A stretch of 64,000 bases of DNA from Camellia lanceoleosa (Eukaryota; Streptophyta; Magnoliopsida; Ericales; Theaceae), in NCBI GenBank assembly GCA_025200525.1, contig CM045767.1:4289437-4353436 (forward strand). The letters are read 5' to 3'. Positions 44,545 to 56,130 of this stretch are shown here, one piece after another (position 1 is the first letter of the stretch; every line of letters begins with the position of its first letter). The notes under the pieces were generated by a model. It had not been told where the DNA came from, ran no database searches, and saw only the letters and a list, made by a program, of their open reading frames with translations. The translations under genes were made by a program, and so were the position numbers.

Positions 44545-45209
44545 TTTCTGATTTTTGTTGATAATATTGTGATGTTTTGTTTTAAATTGGTAAAGGAAAA
44601 ATGCTGATGTTTGTATTTGTATGATGTTATGTTTTGCATTGCCTTCTAAAAAACTTTTATGCTTTTGGTACTTTAGTTTGGGCATGTTATTCTGACTAAA
44701 CTCCTATATCAATTGTTTGGTATCTTAAATCATGCCTCGATTAAAATCATATTGATTTCTAATTAATATAAAATGAATATATTGTAAAATCATTATATAT
44801 TTTAAAATGGATATATTAATATAAAAGCTGTTAAAATCAGTTTGATCGCACAATTGTTATATATTTTCTATTTGACACTATCATTATATATATATATATA
44901 TATATTATTGTATAATTAATATAAAATGAATAAAATATGTTTGTGACATTGTATGTTATATATAATACTACTATTTTATGTCACATAATAGGTTATAAAT
45001 ATAAAAATATGACTTTTTTGCTGAGTTGATTCTTAAATTTTTGGTGGTTCCAATCTCTCGATACGTACCCACATGTGACAACTGAAGCCCGGAATCCATT
45101 TTGAGTGACTTTATTTTATAATTTTGTTTTAGGAAGCCTGTTGTTGTTTTTGAAATAAATCAATGATCTTCTGATTCCTACAACATACAAAATTTTTTAA
45201 TCATCTTTT
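44545..45209. other. AT-rich spacer
   Basis: No coding frame; a (TA)n run at about 44886-44905. It separates ORF copy 1 from the left end of the Harbinger element. Confidence 0.6.
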
Positions 45210-45591
45210 TTAGAGCATCTCCAATGGTTCAGTAAAATTTTCACTAAATCTGAGTAAAAAAAAGGGTAATTTTCTCAATCTGATACGAGCAGCTCCAACT
45301 ATTCCAATGTAGCGTGGATCAAAGCAAAGGGGACGTCCGGTTGGTCGACCGGCCGATCGATCGGGTAGGCAACTCAATTTTTTTCCCCCTCCCTTTCTAT
45401 TCCCAACTCATTTATTATTTCTTTTTCCCTTCATCACATATTTTTCATTTTTGGTTGCCTCCAATAATGATTTCCTTCCAAACCTTGATATAAACACATT
45501 ATTCATGTACCATATACCAGACAAGTGATATGTTATATCTGAAAGGCACATAACTGAAAGAAAGCAGAGCATAATGACTATCTTAAATTCC

Positions 45592-46909
45592 ATGATGTTC
45601 ACTTCATTTTCATCATCATCATCTTCTTTTTCTTCCTCATCCTTTGATGATGAGTTTGATGATGAATATATGGTCACACTTTTGGGGTTTTATGAGATAA
45701 ACAATGCTAATATGATTTAGATTCTGTAATCAATTGATAGATCAAAGAAAAAAGGTGGTTCTATTGTAGGCCATAAGTACATATGTCGCGATAGAAGGAA
45801 AGGTCATGAGCGTTGTTTGTGGATTATTTTGCGGCAAATCCGTTTTATTCACCTACAACATTTCAGAGACGTTTTCGAATGCGTCGTTGTTTTTATCTAC
45901 GAATTTTGAATGCCATCGAAGGACGCAATCCATATTTTGTTCAAAAACAAGATGCAGTTTATATTCTTGGATTGTCTCCCCTACAAAAGATGACTTCAGC
46001 TATGAGAATATTTTCATATGGAGTGGTAGCAGATGCAGTTGATGATTATATACGTATTGGGGAAAGTGTTGCAATTCAAAGTTTGCAACACTTTTGTAAT
46101 TCAGTAACTGAAATCTTCAGACCAAAATATATGAGATCTCCAACACCAACTGATATTGCTAGATTCCTTGCTATTAGGGAGGGTCGGGGGTTTCCGGGTA
46201 TGTTGGGAAGTTTAGATTGCATACATTGAAAGTGAAAAAATTGTCCAAAGGCATGGCAAGGTCAATACGTAGGCCATCAAAAAAAGCCAACCATCATTCT
46301 TGAAGCAGTAGCTTCTTATGACTTGTGGATTTGGCATGCATTTTTTGGAATGCCTGGATCACACAATGACTTGAATGTGTTGGATCGATCGCCCTTGTTT
46401 TCTAATTTTGCTCAAGGTAAAGCTCCCCATGTCCATTACACTATTAATAGACATAGTTATAATATGGGTTATTACCTTGCTAATGGTATATTCCCTCAAT
46501 GGGCAACACTGGTTCAAGCAATCCCTTTTCTCCAAGGAGCAAAGAAGCAACATTTTGCAATGATGCAAGAGTCAGCAAGGAATGATGTAGAGCAGGCATT
46601 CGGAGTGCTTCAATCTCGATTTGCAATTATAGGTGGTGCCGTATGTTTTGGGATCCGAAAATGCTTGGGAACATAATGAAAAGTTGCGTTATATTATATA
46701 ATATGATTGTCGAAGATGAGAGAGAGGAGCCCCTTGATTTCGATTATGAACTTTCATCAACCAACGCACCAGTACAATTTTCCTGTACTCCTAACAGTGA
46801 CTTCCAATCATTTTTGTCTTGTCATTTAGGTATTAGAGATAAAGATGCATATCATGCCCTCCGTAATGATTTAATAAAACATATATGGCATCTTCATGGT
46901 GAAAACTAA
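45592..46909 (+). pseudogene. PIF/Harbinger DDE transposase
   Basis: ATG 45592 opens an acidic-serine N-terminus (a run of Ser codons then DDEFDDE). After a break the core runs LFVDYFAANPFYSPTTFQRR, FRMRRCFYLRILNAIEG, and FLAIREGRGFPGMLGSLDCI. The catalytic aspartates are in GSLDCIH (46212) and HNDLNVLDRS (46365), the glutamate in DVEQAFGVLQ (46590). Two tryptophan codons following the first Asp are TGA (46229 and about 46235). A frameshift near 46640 leads to FWDPKMLGNIMKSCVILYNM and IVEDEREEP, ending at TAA 46909. The enzyme would cut at the element ends; this copy is inactive. Confidence 0.92.
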
Positions 46910-47968
46910 ATTCACCACGTCAACGTGAACATGTAATTTTGCTTAATTTTTGGAATGGGAGGTTGTCAGCTACTGTTTGTTGTTAGTACTCTTCATAATT
47001 TTGTCAACATTATCCAATCTATAAATTTGACAATTGATAAATATTCTCTGCTGCTTATCCAAGATTATCCAATTCATAATTTATTGATGTTGTCTTCTTA
47101 TATATATCCATATATATTAAATTACCAAAGAATTACAGTTTCTAATAACCATGTCTTAATCAGTTACAAAATAATTACCAAAGACTTACTAATGTTGGAA
47201 GTCTTATATTTAAAAATTCATTCATGAATTTGGAAATTCATTTATTCAGTACAACGTGAATATTCAACCCCTCATTAATTTGACAAATCAATAAGGTTGT
47301 ACAATACAAATTTAAGAACGCAATTTGTTTTCAGATGTGGCATATGAGCCTCATTTGATGAGTTAATGCCTCATGACACACACCACTATCCAACTAATGC
47401 ATTAAACCAATTTATCAACCACATTAATTCCCTCCACCACCTACCTCATTTATTAACCCTCTATATCAGCTCAACATTGGACATAAATGGCTATACAAAA
47501 TCGGCTCCACAAACCCCAAGCTAAAGCAGCAAGCCAAATTCTGTTCCCCAAACACTACATATTCACTCTATACAAACTCCATATTGGAAGTGTGAATCGA
47601 CAGAATCTGCAAGCCAAAGCAACTGAAGCAATATGCTGAACAACAGCAGAAACAACAGCAGAAACAACAAGCCGAACAGTAGCATAAACTAAATTTCGTG
47701 AGTCTTTAACACCGGTCAACCGGTTGGTTAATCGGTGGGTCAACCGGCCCTATTAATTTTTTTGTTTTTTTTTTTTGTTTTTCAGTGTGCACTTCCTTAT
47801 TTGTTGCACTTTTGCACACCACACTTCATACCATTTGAGCTCCTCACACTGAATGTCACTCTAATTCACCTTTGATATTTAACACATTTCCATTTTAATT
47901 TGTGCTCCTCTTTGATTCATCATTGATATTTAACACATTTCCATTAAAATTGAACAGATATTCACATC
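46910..47968. other. Spacer between transposase and ORF copy 2
   Basis: AT-rich at first; from 47500 CAG/AACAGCAGAAAC-type repeats (47620-47680) and a GC-rich CCGGTCAACCGGTTGG patch (47706-47752), then a T run. The string TTGATATTTAACACATTTCC occurs twice (47873 and 47924). It is probably the 5' part of the element carrying ORF copy 2. Confidence 0.5.
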
Positions 47969-49182
47969 ATGCCTAGAACTAAAAGAGCCTGACCAGAACA
48001 TGGTGAAAGCTTCAACCCTCCACGATGCCAACAATAGCAGCCTGAAAATGAGGCTTATCCTACTTCTGATTTTCTCAGTGAAAGTCATGAACAAGCCTTT
48101 GAAAGCTTCTCCAGGCGACCTATTGTAACATAGAGAAGGCTTAATCTGTCATCTCAATATGATCCACTATTAGTTAGCAAACTTGAGGCAATGGGGTGGG
48201 TAAATTTAATTAATTTACCGCAAAAGGTATATCCATGGCTGGTGTCTTTATTTTATGTTCACCTAAGAGGTACTAACGAAGAAGATGGAAATTTTACTCT
48301 TCTGTCTTATGTAAAAGGAAAAAGTATTCAGTTTGATATCCCTACTTTAGCAGGAATTATTGGAGTTGAGGAAGGGGATATGCATATCCATTTTCAAAGT
48401 GAGGCTGACCTAGTTAATATTGTTGGTAATATCAGTGATGTATATACTACTATTTGTAAGAATAGATTTAGCGGGACTAATCTACAACCAAAACATTTGA
48501 AACCCTATCTTCAGATTCTCCACCGGTGGATTGTAGAAAATGTCACACTGAAAAGAGGACATTTTGATGCTATCTCATATTTTAATGCTTATTTGTTATA
48601 GTGTTTTGAAGTTGGCCATAAAATAGATTTGTGCTACATAATAATGAAAGAAATGATGTATGCAAATCTTGGTCAATCATGGGGCGGTCATTACTTTTTG
48701 GGGCACTTCTGACTAAAATTTTCAAACATTTCAGGGTTCGCCTTGTAGATAAAACAGAGGCCAAAATCTCTTCAGCCATTTCGGAGTATACACTGACCCA
48801 TGCTGGTGGAGTTGAAAATTTAATGGGAAGTCTTAATGCACATGTCCCACCAGATGATGCTCCAGAAGATCCTCATGCCAATGTAATGCCATTAGCTGAA
48901 CAACCTCAATATTGGACTGAATTTTTGGCCATGCAAGAAGAATGACATAATTAGCGCGTTCAATGGAAACAACAAATGGCTAATCAGGTCAATTCGTTGG
49001 GTACTCAATTCGATGCATTTGCCATTGCGCAGAACTCACTAATTCGACAATTTGGCGAGTTTCGTTTGGACATTGAAAGACGTAATGAAGTGGCAAGCAA
49101 TCGCATGGATAGGATTGAGCATCGCGTAAATGACATCTACCATCACTACTTCTCTTCACCACCATCAGACAATGACTGTTGA
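47969..49182 (+). pseudogene. Transposon-borne ORF, copy 2
   Basis: ATG 47969 begins MPRTKRA, then a TGA. In the same frame follow YPTSDFLSESHEQAFESFSR and further stops, then SKLEAMGWVNLINLPQKVYP, FYVHLRG, DVYTTICKN, PKHLKPYLQILHRWI and FNAYLL before TAG at 48601. Later parts (DLCYIIMKEM, then 48631-48945 and 48976-49182) need shifts or readthrough and end YHHYFSSPPSDND. It aligns with copy 1 along its whole length. It lies inside the Harbinger element between transposase and Myb genes, on the transposase strand. Function unknown. Confidence 0.75.
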
Positions 49183-49629
49183 TGTGTTTCGATGACAGCT
49201 TGGATGACAAGAACAAATTATGTGAATTTTGTTTGTTTTTAGAATGTACTTTTACATTATGTATTTTCATTTTTTTGTATTTTGTTAACAACCTTTTGCT
49301 ATTTCATTGGGTCAATGTGTTTTATAAATGTGGCGGTTCTGTCTTTTATAATATAGTAGCTTCCTTTTTTTGCTGGTGGTAATTTGAACATTAGTAATGT
49401 ATAGAATTTTTACTAAACACAGAACAATTGGCAAATAAATGTGTGAACTAAAATGTTTTACCAACCACATATTTATAAGCATGTTAAAATCAAATCAATA
49501 CAAATATATGTTATAAAAAAAAATGAATACAAATAATTCCAATACAATCAATACAACCCACTATTAATGTTTTTAAATAATAAAACCGATACTACCCACC
49601 AATACAGAAACAGTCAAGGCAATCTATTA

Positions 49630-50688
49630 GTTGTTCGAAATAAGATTTGTCGTTGAAGCTTTTCGTAATACGTCATTTGCATTGGATTTAAATTTGTCAT
49701 GTCTATTGACATTATTTTCTGATCCTCATTTCGTTATTTTCTTTCATTCATCATAGATCGGAGTTTTAGTTGTTCCTCCCTATCCTCGGCCCTTCTTCAA
49801 CGCTCTGCAGCCTTCTGTTCACGGTCTATCACCTTTTGTTCATCTCACTCAACAGTTCTAGTGGAGATAGTTGATACTACTACAACAATTTTGGATTAGT
49901 TGGCAGTCATTTCATCAAATCTACTATCGTGAGTTGTTTGATTCTTCAACTTCTCTTTCGCTGCTGTAGTACCAATTGGTCGTATTGATGTATTAGTCGG
50001 TTGTTGGTACACCACAATATTCTGGTTGGGTTGAAAAGCCTCATCTTCAGTTGGTGGATTTGAACATGGATAAGCATGTTGCGTGGTTTTTTTGGTTGTG
50101 TTCTAAATTTGTCCCACTTACAACTTCGGCGCAAAGTATCCCAATATATATCAAATGTGAAGTGTTTTTTCTATATTGCATGATACATCTGCTTCGCTTC
50201 AGTGACCTACAAAAAAAAAAAAAATTATAAAAATTTCAATAACAAGTATACATTACAAAAGAAAATTGATATTTAATAACAGAAAGAAATTTTACCATGT
50301 CTGCCTCAGTTGTTCCATTTTGTTGCCTCAATTGAATTTGCTCAAGAAAATCACAGAATTTATTAATTTCCTTTTGCATGACAGACCAATGGTGAGACAA
50401 AGAAATACAGTTTCGATTTGATTCACCGCTCAATTGTGAATTAAAATAAACAAGTACTTGTTTCCAAAATATAGCCATGGTCTGACTATTACTAGCAATG
50501 GGATCTTGAGAGATTGCCAACCAAGATCTATATAAAGTTTCATCTTTTATAATTGTGAACGCTTTACCACAAGAAACACGATCAGTGTTGTGCTCTCGTA
50601 AAGTTTCCGAAATAAAATTAATATCAGTGTTGTGCTCTAAAGTTTGTGATTCCTCAAACATTTCAAAATCTTCCATAGTTTGAAGCAA
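49630..50688 (-). pseudogene. PIF/Harbinger Myb/SANT accessory protein (ORF1)
   Basis: The minus strand frame from 50688 contains ETLYRSWLAISQDPIASNSQ, FWKQVLVYFNSQLSG, CISLSHHWSVMQKEINKFCD and RQQNGTTEADM, the SANT-like domain that Harbinger ORF1 proteins use to bind element ends. It continues after a break (intron or indel near 50235-50200) with KKHFTFDIYWDTLRRSCKWD, and at 49900-49640 with a basic, coiled-coil end (DREQKAAER, EDQKIMSMDMTNLNPMQMTY). Stops occur in the later part. It is convergent with the transposase. Confidence 0.82.
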
Positions 50689-50699
50689 ATTCAGTAGGA

Positions 50700-51000
50700 T
50701 ACAATATTTAACTCAGATAGTGAAATAAATTGTAATGATATACACTGAACCTCAAAATCAGATAATATAAACTGAAGCTCACAAAAAAAGTTGTAATGAC
50801 ATAAAACTATAAAAATTCACATCATGCCTAGAACTTTAACAAATTGTAATGCTATTATCAAATTGCAGCTCACAAAGAAATTGAACCTGACAAATAGAGA
50901 ATACACACTGAAGCTTACAAACAAAATAGAAATTGTAATGACATTATCAAATTGAAGCTCACAAAGAAAATAAAAATTGTAATGATATAATGAAATTAAA
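50700..51000. repeat. Irregular repeats of GAAGCTCACAAAGAAA and AATTGTAATGA
   Basis: The pair of words recurs about four times at intervals of 60-120 bases, upstream of the minus-strand Myb gene. It also contains TTCACATCATGCCTAGAACT (50817-50836), identical over 20 bases to the start region of ORF copy 2 (47961-47980). Confidence 0.65.
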
Positions 51001-51539
51001 AGATTGGTATATTTTATAGAGCACAACAGCAACGGTAAGTTTTCAAAATACTCTGGCATACCAACAGTAAGTTATTGGAATTGCTGGTGCAGAACGGCTA
51101 CTTCTCAACTCAAAATTTATATGTATATACGATGTAACTTTTCCATGTTGCATTTTGATGGAAATTTAAATTTATATCAACCTTCAATTTATTTGTAGTG
51201 CCACAATAGTAACCTACCTATTTTAACCAGTTCGCAGGCCAACCAAAAAGTGAAGTAGATTGAAGCAGGTATGCATGTGCCGGTTGACCGGTGGGTTAAC
51301 CGGCCGGACATCTGGCCGATTGACTGGTGGCCCCACCTCCAACGTTAATGCACAGTGAAATGGTGAAGTCTCACGCGGATCGTTAGTTTGATGAAACTTT
51401 TGCTCTGTTCTCAGTTTGATATCAATTTGGTGAAACCATTGGAGAGAGAAAAAATGATTTTTTTTTTATCAAATTCAAATCTGATGCTCAATCTGATGTA
51501 ACGTTGGAGATGGTTTACGCATCAAATCAGATTAGTAGT

Positions 51540-52420
51540 TGACATAGTTTGAACTTTAAAGGCTAGGCATGCCATATGGATCAATTCATAACAGAAATAA
51601 TTAAGTCAAATTATGCCTACAGATCATACATGAATGAAAATCATCAAGCTGAAGATCATATTAAAATTTTAAAAATATATTAAAAAAAAATCTAGGAGTC
51701 TGAGATTGTAAATGGTAATGCGATGTAGAAACAACCAAATGAATGAATACATAAGAAGAGAAGAGAAGAGAGAGAAAGAGGGATAGATGTATAATTTATT
51801 TTATCTTTCTGTAACTATTTTAGTCTTTTAATTCCAAAATTCTTCATGCCAAACGAGAGCTCAAATACTGGCCTAAATTACATTTGGAGGTTTACAAAAA
51901 ATATAATAATTTATATAATTGTAATTTTAATAAAATTATAAAGATTAAAATTAATACAAATAAAAGAAATAATAATTGAAGATTTTTATATCCATATGAT
52001 TAACGAATTTAAAATAAAAATGAGTTTTATATTTTATGAATTGGAACTTTATGTTGAAATCTTATATTTTATCCCATTATTTTTCACGTAATTTTGTAGC
52101 CTAAATAAAATTTTTGATTGTAAAAATAGTGCTTATGTAGGTGTTAATTTTAGCCCAAGATAGAGGCCAAGTCAGCACCAAAAACAGCCCAGCATAGCAG
52201 CAGTCGAAGCAATGCAGCCCAAATGAGGCCGGATGACCGGCCAAGGGATTTTTTCCAGTTTTGTGGCGGTTCAGTTTTGCTTCGCACCAGTTGTCGACTT
52301 AGCAGTATACTCAACAGCCACGGAAGTCATCTTAATGACGAGGACCCTACCGGACATTCGGGCAGATATCCGAGCGAACTTCCCTAAGGAAAAAATTTTC
52401 ATTTTGCATAGCCGATAAGC
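51540..52420. other. Intergenic DNA with a GC-rich patch
   Basis: A GA-rich run lies near 51755-51785. From 52140 to 52400 the composition rises, with GGCCGGATGACCGGCC at about 52227-52242. No gene is recognised; the 61-codon frame at 52233 is unsupported. Confidence 0.45.
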
Positions 52421-52422
52421 GA

Positions 52423-52470
52423 CCACTTTGTAGTGCAACCACTATGTAGTGCAACCACTCTTTAGTGCAA
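52423..52470. repeat. 16-bp tandem repeat, 3 copies
   Basis: CCACTTTGTAGTGCAA, CCACTATGTAGTGCAA and CCACTCTTTAGTGCAA follow one another at 52423, 52439 and 52455. Each unit has CACT/AGTG as a short inverted repeat. Confidence 0.95.
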
Positions 52471-52716
52471 AGACTCTTTTTCAAATATACTTGTCATCAA
52501 TCAGCCTCATCAATTTAACCAAAATCTTACTTAATCTTCTCAACACAGGCAATAGACAACTATCGATGATTTTTTACTTGATAAATAGCAGAGTTTCTAC
52601 TGAACAAAATACAACAAGCAACAACACAAGCAAGAAAATAATTAAGATTGATAACATTACATTTAATATTGAAATACAACCCATGGTACAATCAATTTGG
52701 ATAATAATTAGTTTTG

Positions 52717-55714
52717 TCACCCACTACTTGAGGCTGTTACATTGCTATTTGGACATCTCCTCCAATAATGACCTTGTTGCCCACACAATTCACTATTTTG
52801 TTTGGTTTAAGACTCGCGCCAATCCATAGCATTTTGAAGTCATGTTGTCCTTGGACGACCACGAGTACTAGCAAGGTTCAGATTTGGATGGAGTTTTGGA
52901 AAGTTAGGCTCTCGCCAATAAGCAGCATCAACTACAAGATTGAATAAGTGTTGATAACATGCCATTTGTGCTTTCTGTGTGTAACATTCATCAACATATT
53001 ATAAGTGGTCAAAGCTGGCAAATTTACATACTGCAATGACATGAGAACATGAAATTTTATAATTTTTATATTTTTGACAGTCACATGTTCTTTCCATCAA
53101 GTTGACCACATGAAGATGCAAACTCCGATTCGAATATAAGGGGTTCACTGCAGTTTGAACATCAAAAATACCCAAATTCATATTGAAACTCTGCACTGAA
53201 TGACACATGGAGTTTTTCTCCTATTTGGTGAGCATCTGTTTTGCATAAGCAATGTAAGCTTCATCGGCATGCATTTCAACATTGGCCTTGTTACATCGTT
53301 CCTGAAAATAATTAACACATTTATAAAAAGTTAGTTGTACCAATGATGTGATAGGAAGATGTTGTGCACCCTTTAATACTCCATTGAAGCTTTTAGAAAG
53401 GTTGGTAGTCATATCTCCATAATGTTTGCCACTATCGTCTGCTAGCGTCCACAGTTCAAGTGGCACACAATCAAATTCAGTTGCAGCTTTGGAATTTAAG
53501 AGTATGTTTGGTTTGAGTTTTGGAGATGAGTTTGGGAGATAAAAAGTACGAAAAGTTGTTTGGTTTGGTTTTTTTGGAAAGATGTTTTGGAAAATTATTT
53601 TGAGAGAGAGTTTTGGAAAAAGTGATTGATTTGATGTGTATGAGAGAGAGATTTGTTTGGAAAACTTGTTTGGTTTACAAGTTTTGGGAAATTTTTTTGG
53701 GAAAATTTGTTTGGTTTGAGTTTTTCTGAAAACTCATTTGTAGAGAAATTTTCCCAAAATTTTTTGGGAAATTCAAACCAAACGAACCCTAAGTCTTTTA
53801 TTGACTTCATTTTCTGATCAAACTTCTTTTTTTGATTCTCATAAGCTGCCGAAGTGATCATGTCTCACAATATCACATTGTTGTACTTTGCATGGTCGTT
53901 GTTGGCAAAATGGCGAATAGAGTAACGATGATAACCATTTGGATGTTGCCACCAACGTGAGCGATTCACAGATGATAAGATTCCTCCATGTTTGTCAAAT
54001 AAAAGATAGAGGCCAGTTCCTTGTGTTACGTACTCCCTCATGCATGTTAGAAACCATGACCAAGTATCTAGTCTTTCCTCCTCCATAACGGCAAAGGCAA
54101 CTGGAAATACATGATTATTTGCATCCCACGAAACCGTAATTTGTAACTTACCTTTATATTTTCTAGTTAGAAAGGTTCCATCTATGCTGATGACTGGCTT
54201 GCAATGTTTGAAACCCTCGATAGAAGAACTGAATATCCAGAACATTTGTTCGAATATAACATTATTTGCAGCATCTGACGGCATTGTTTTCCATGAAACG
54301 ATAGTTCCTAGATTGGAATCCATTATAGCCACCATCCATTTTGGTAAGATGTGGTATGATTCATTCTAATCCCCAAAGATATTTGCAATGGCTTTTTTCT
54401 TTGCATATTCCAGGCCTTATTATAAGATGGTAAGAAACCATCAAACTTTTGCCTAATACTGGCTTTCAATACAGAGATCTTGATTGATGGATCCGCCTTT
54501 ATAAGCTCTCGCACTTCGTGCTCAATTAACTTTGTGCTCAACATTACATGATCTTGTGTAAGCATTGCAGATACATATGTGTAAGGTCCTTCATATTTAG
54601 TAATCTCAAATAAACCATGTTTGACATGCTTACATGCTCTAAGCTTCCACTTGCACCCATTTTTGCAACGCAATTTTCACAAGTCTATTGTTAACTTCAC
54701 CACTACATGGTAAGTGTTTCTTATCACGCCATAACGATTTACTGTAGTTTGTAAGTCTTCCTTGTTTCGAAACAATAGCCCTTTGCTTAACTCCTTTGTT
54801 GCATCCCATATCCCAGTGACATCAACTACCAACGGTATGGACGGATCATTAACATTTGACCATGTATCCTCAGTAAACATTGGAGATGGGGCTTGGTGAA
54901 AAGCACCAAAAACAGTTTGTCCCCCTTCAGTTGATTGACCAACTCCTTTATCCGCATTGTCGCCTTCAGGGTCCAAACCATCATCCGCTGGGACGTGGAT
55001 GTCATTTGAAATTATTTCTTGTACAACATATGTGGTTGTTGCACACATTTCATTGGTGGACCATGGTTGAATATCTTCTACCCCATCAGAGTTAACACCG
55101 ATAGGTACAATGTACATAGGTTCGAAATGATCACCATGGGAGTCATGACCAGATGATACAAAGTACGTAGGTTCGAACTGATGGTCATGTGTATTGATTG
55201 GGGAATACACATCCATGGGAGTCTGTTCACTTGTACCTAGCACATCAACATTAACATTAGTATAAGGAAAAACATTAATGGTATAACATCCTAAAATATT
55301 TAATTAATTTTAGCACCGTGAATAAAAAATAAATTGTTGCGATGCCGAACCTCTGGGTATTGAGTTTGAGTCGTGATAGATAGGCTCCACAGTGATATAT
55401 AACTCAGCAATGTTGTAACTAGGAGTTGAGTCAATTAGATCAAATATACCCTCAACACCATCATCATTTGTGATCGCAAGTGATGTGTAGCAGACAGCAT
55501 GAGGGTAACTTCTAGATGGAAATCTGTATGTAATCAAGACATTCCCACCATTGTGGTGTATCCCTGTAGCCTTGATTAATCGATTGCAGAGATCGAAAAA
55601 CGAAATATTTCGATTAACTCATTTTGGATCAGGACTCTCATATGTAATTCCACACTCATTATTAATTATTCTGCCATTATAGTATATTGCAAGATTGTAT
55701 CGTTTTCCTTCCAT
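52717..55714 (-). pseudogene. Mutator-like (MULE) transposase, interrupted
   Basis: Read on the minus strand from ATG 55714: an N-terminal part (MEGKRYNLAIYYNGRI), a MuDR-type N-terminal domain (KGLLFRNKEDLQTTVNRYGV at about 54770; CKNGCKWKLRACK after a TGA at 54679), the MULE DDE domain (CKPVISIDGTFLTRKYKG at about 54195; HVFPVAFAVMEEERLDTWSW at about 54090), a YGDMTTNLSKSFNGVL segment (53420), and a SWIM zinc finger (CDCQKYKNYKISCSH, about 53080). It ends in a zinc knuckle (CGQQGHYWRRC) and TGA near 52717. Breaks: TGA at 54677-54679, a frameshift near 54330, a stop near 53866, a 290-bp MITE at 53500 and others. It would catalyse Mutator transposition; this copy is dead. Confidence 0.93.
53500..53789. 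mobile_element. Tourist-type MITE inside the MULE transposase (290 bp)
   Basis: It starts GAGTATGTTTGGTTTGAG and ends CAAACCAAACGAACCC, an inverted repeat sharing GTTTGGTTTGA, with TAA on both sides (53497-53499 and 53790-53792). Joining the flanks with one TAA restores the transposase reading KSIKDLNSKAATEFDCVPLE on the minus strand. The interior resembles 15040-15439. Confidence 0.93.
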
Positions 55715-56125
55715 TGAAATTGGACCCAAAAAAAAAAAAAAAATTTCTTCAAACACAAAACGTTATTGAAGAATATAACTCTTAACTAGCATAAAAAATA
55801 AATATATAAATAAATAAATGATTTTGTGTTAAATGAATATTTTACCTATATAATCTTCATGAAAAAGATTATTGTCTTGGAAGCTTTGTCTCTTGAAATG
55901 TTGAAATATAGTATTTGTAGAAGGAACAGTTGAAGAGTTTGAGTTTGGTGTTCACCATTGTGTTGGGGAGTTAAATAAGCAATAAAAAATAAATTCTCAT
56001 GATTTGACATTGACAACAATCCTGCATGTTACTAATGAAGAGAATATGATTTTAGTGTTTGTATAATTTTTTTAAAACATTTTTCGAAAATCCCTCACGA
56101 TTTGACATTGACAAGAGTGGTGCAA
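55715..56125. other. Upstream region of the MULE transposase
   Basis: No coding frame. The block CTCATGATTTGACATTGACA (about 55998) recurs as CTCACGATTTGACATTGACA (about 56094), so a roughly 97-bp direct repeat leads into the palindrome array. Confidence 0.6.
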
Positions 56126-56130
56126 GTTAC

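Larger units (their letters stand above)
45213..51514 (+). mobile_element. PIF/Harbinger element (6.3 kb), decayed
   Basis: The left end GAGCATCTCCAATGG and the inverted right end ACCATCTCCAACG are short inverted repeats, each bordered by TTA (45210-45212 and 51515-51517). Inside are a DDE transposase on the plus strand and a Myb/SANT accessory gene on the minus strand, the two-gene set of this superfamily. GC-rich GGTCGACCGG-type patches lie inside both ends (45336-45368, 51278-51338). A third ORF at 47969-49182 sits between the two genes and is probably an insertion. All genes carry stops. Confidence 0.8.
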
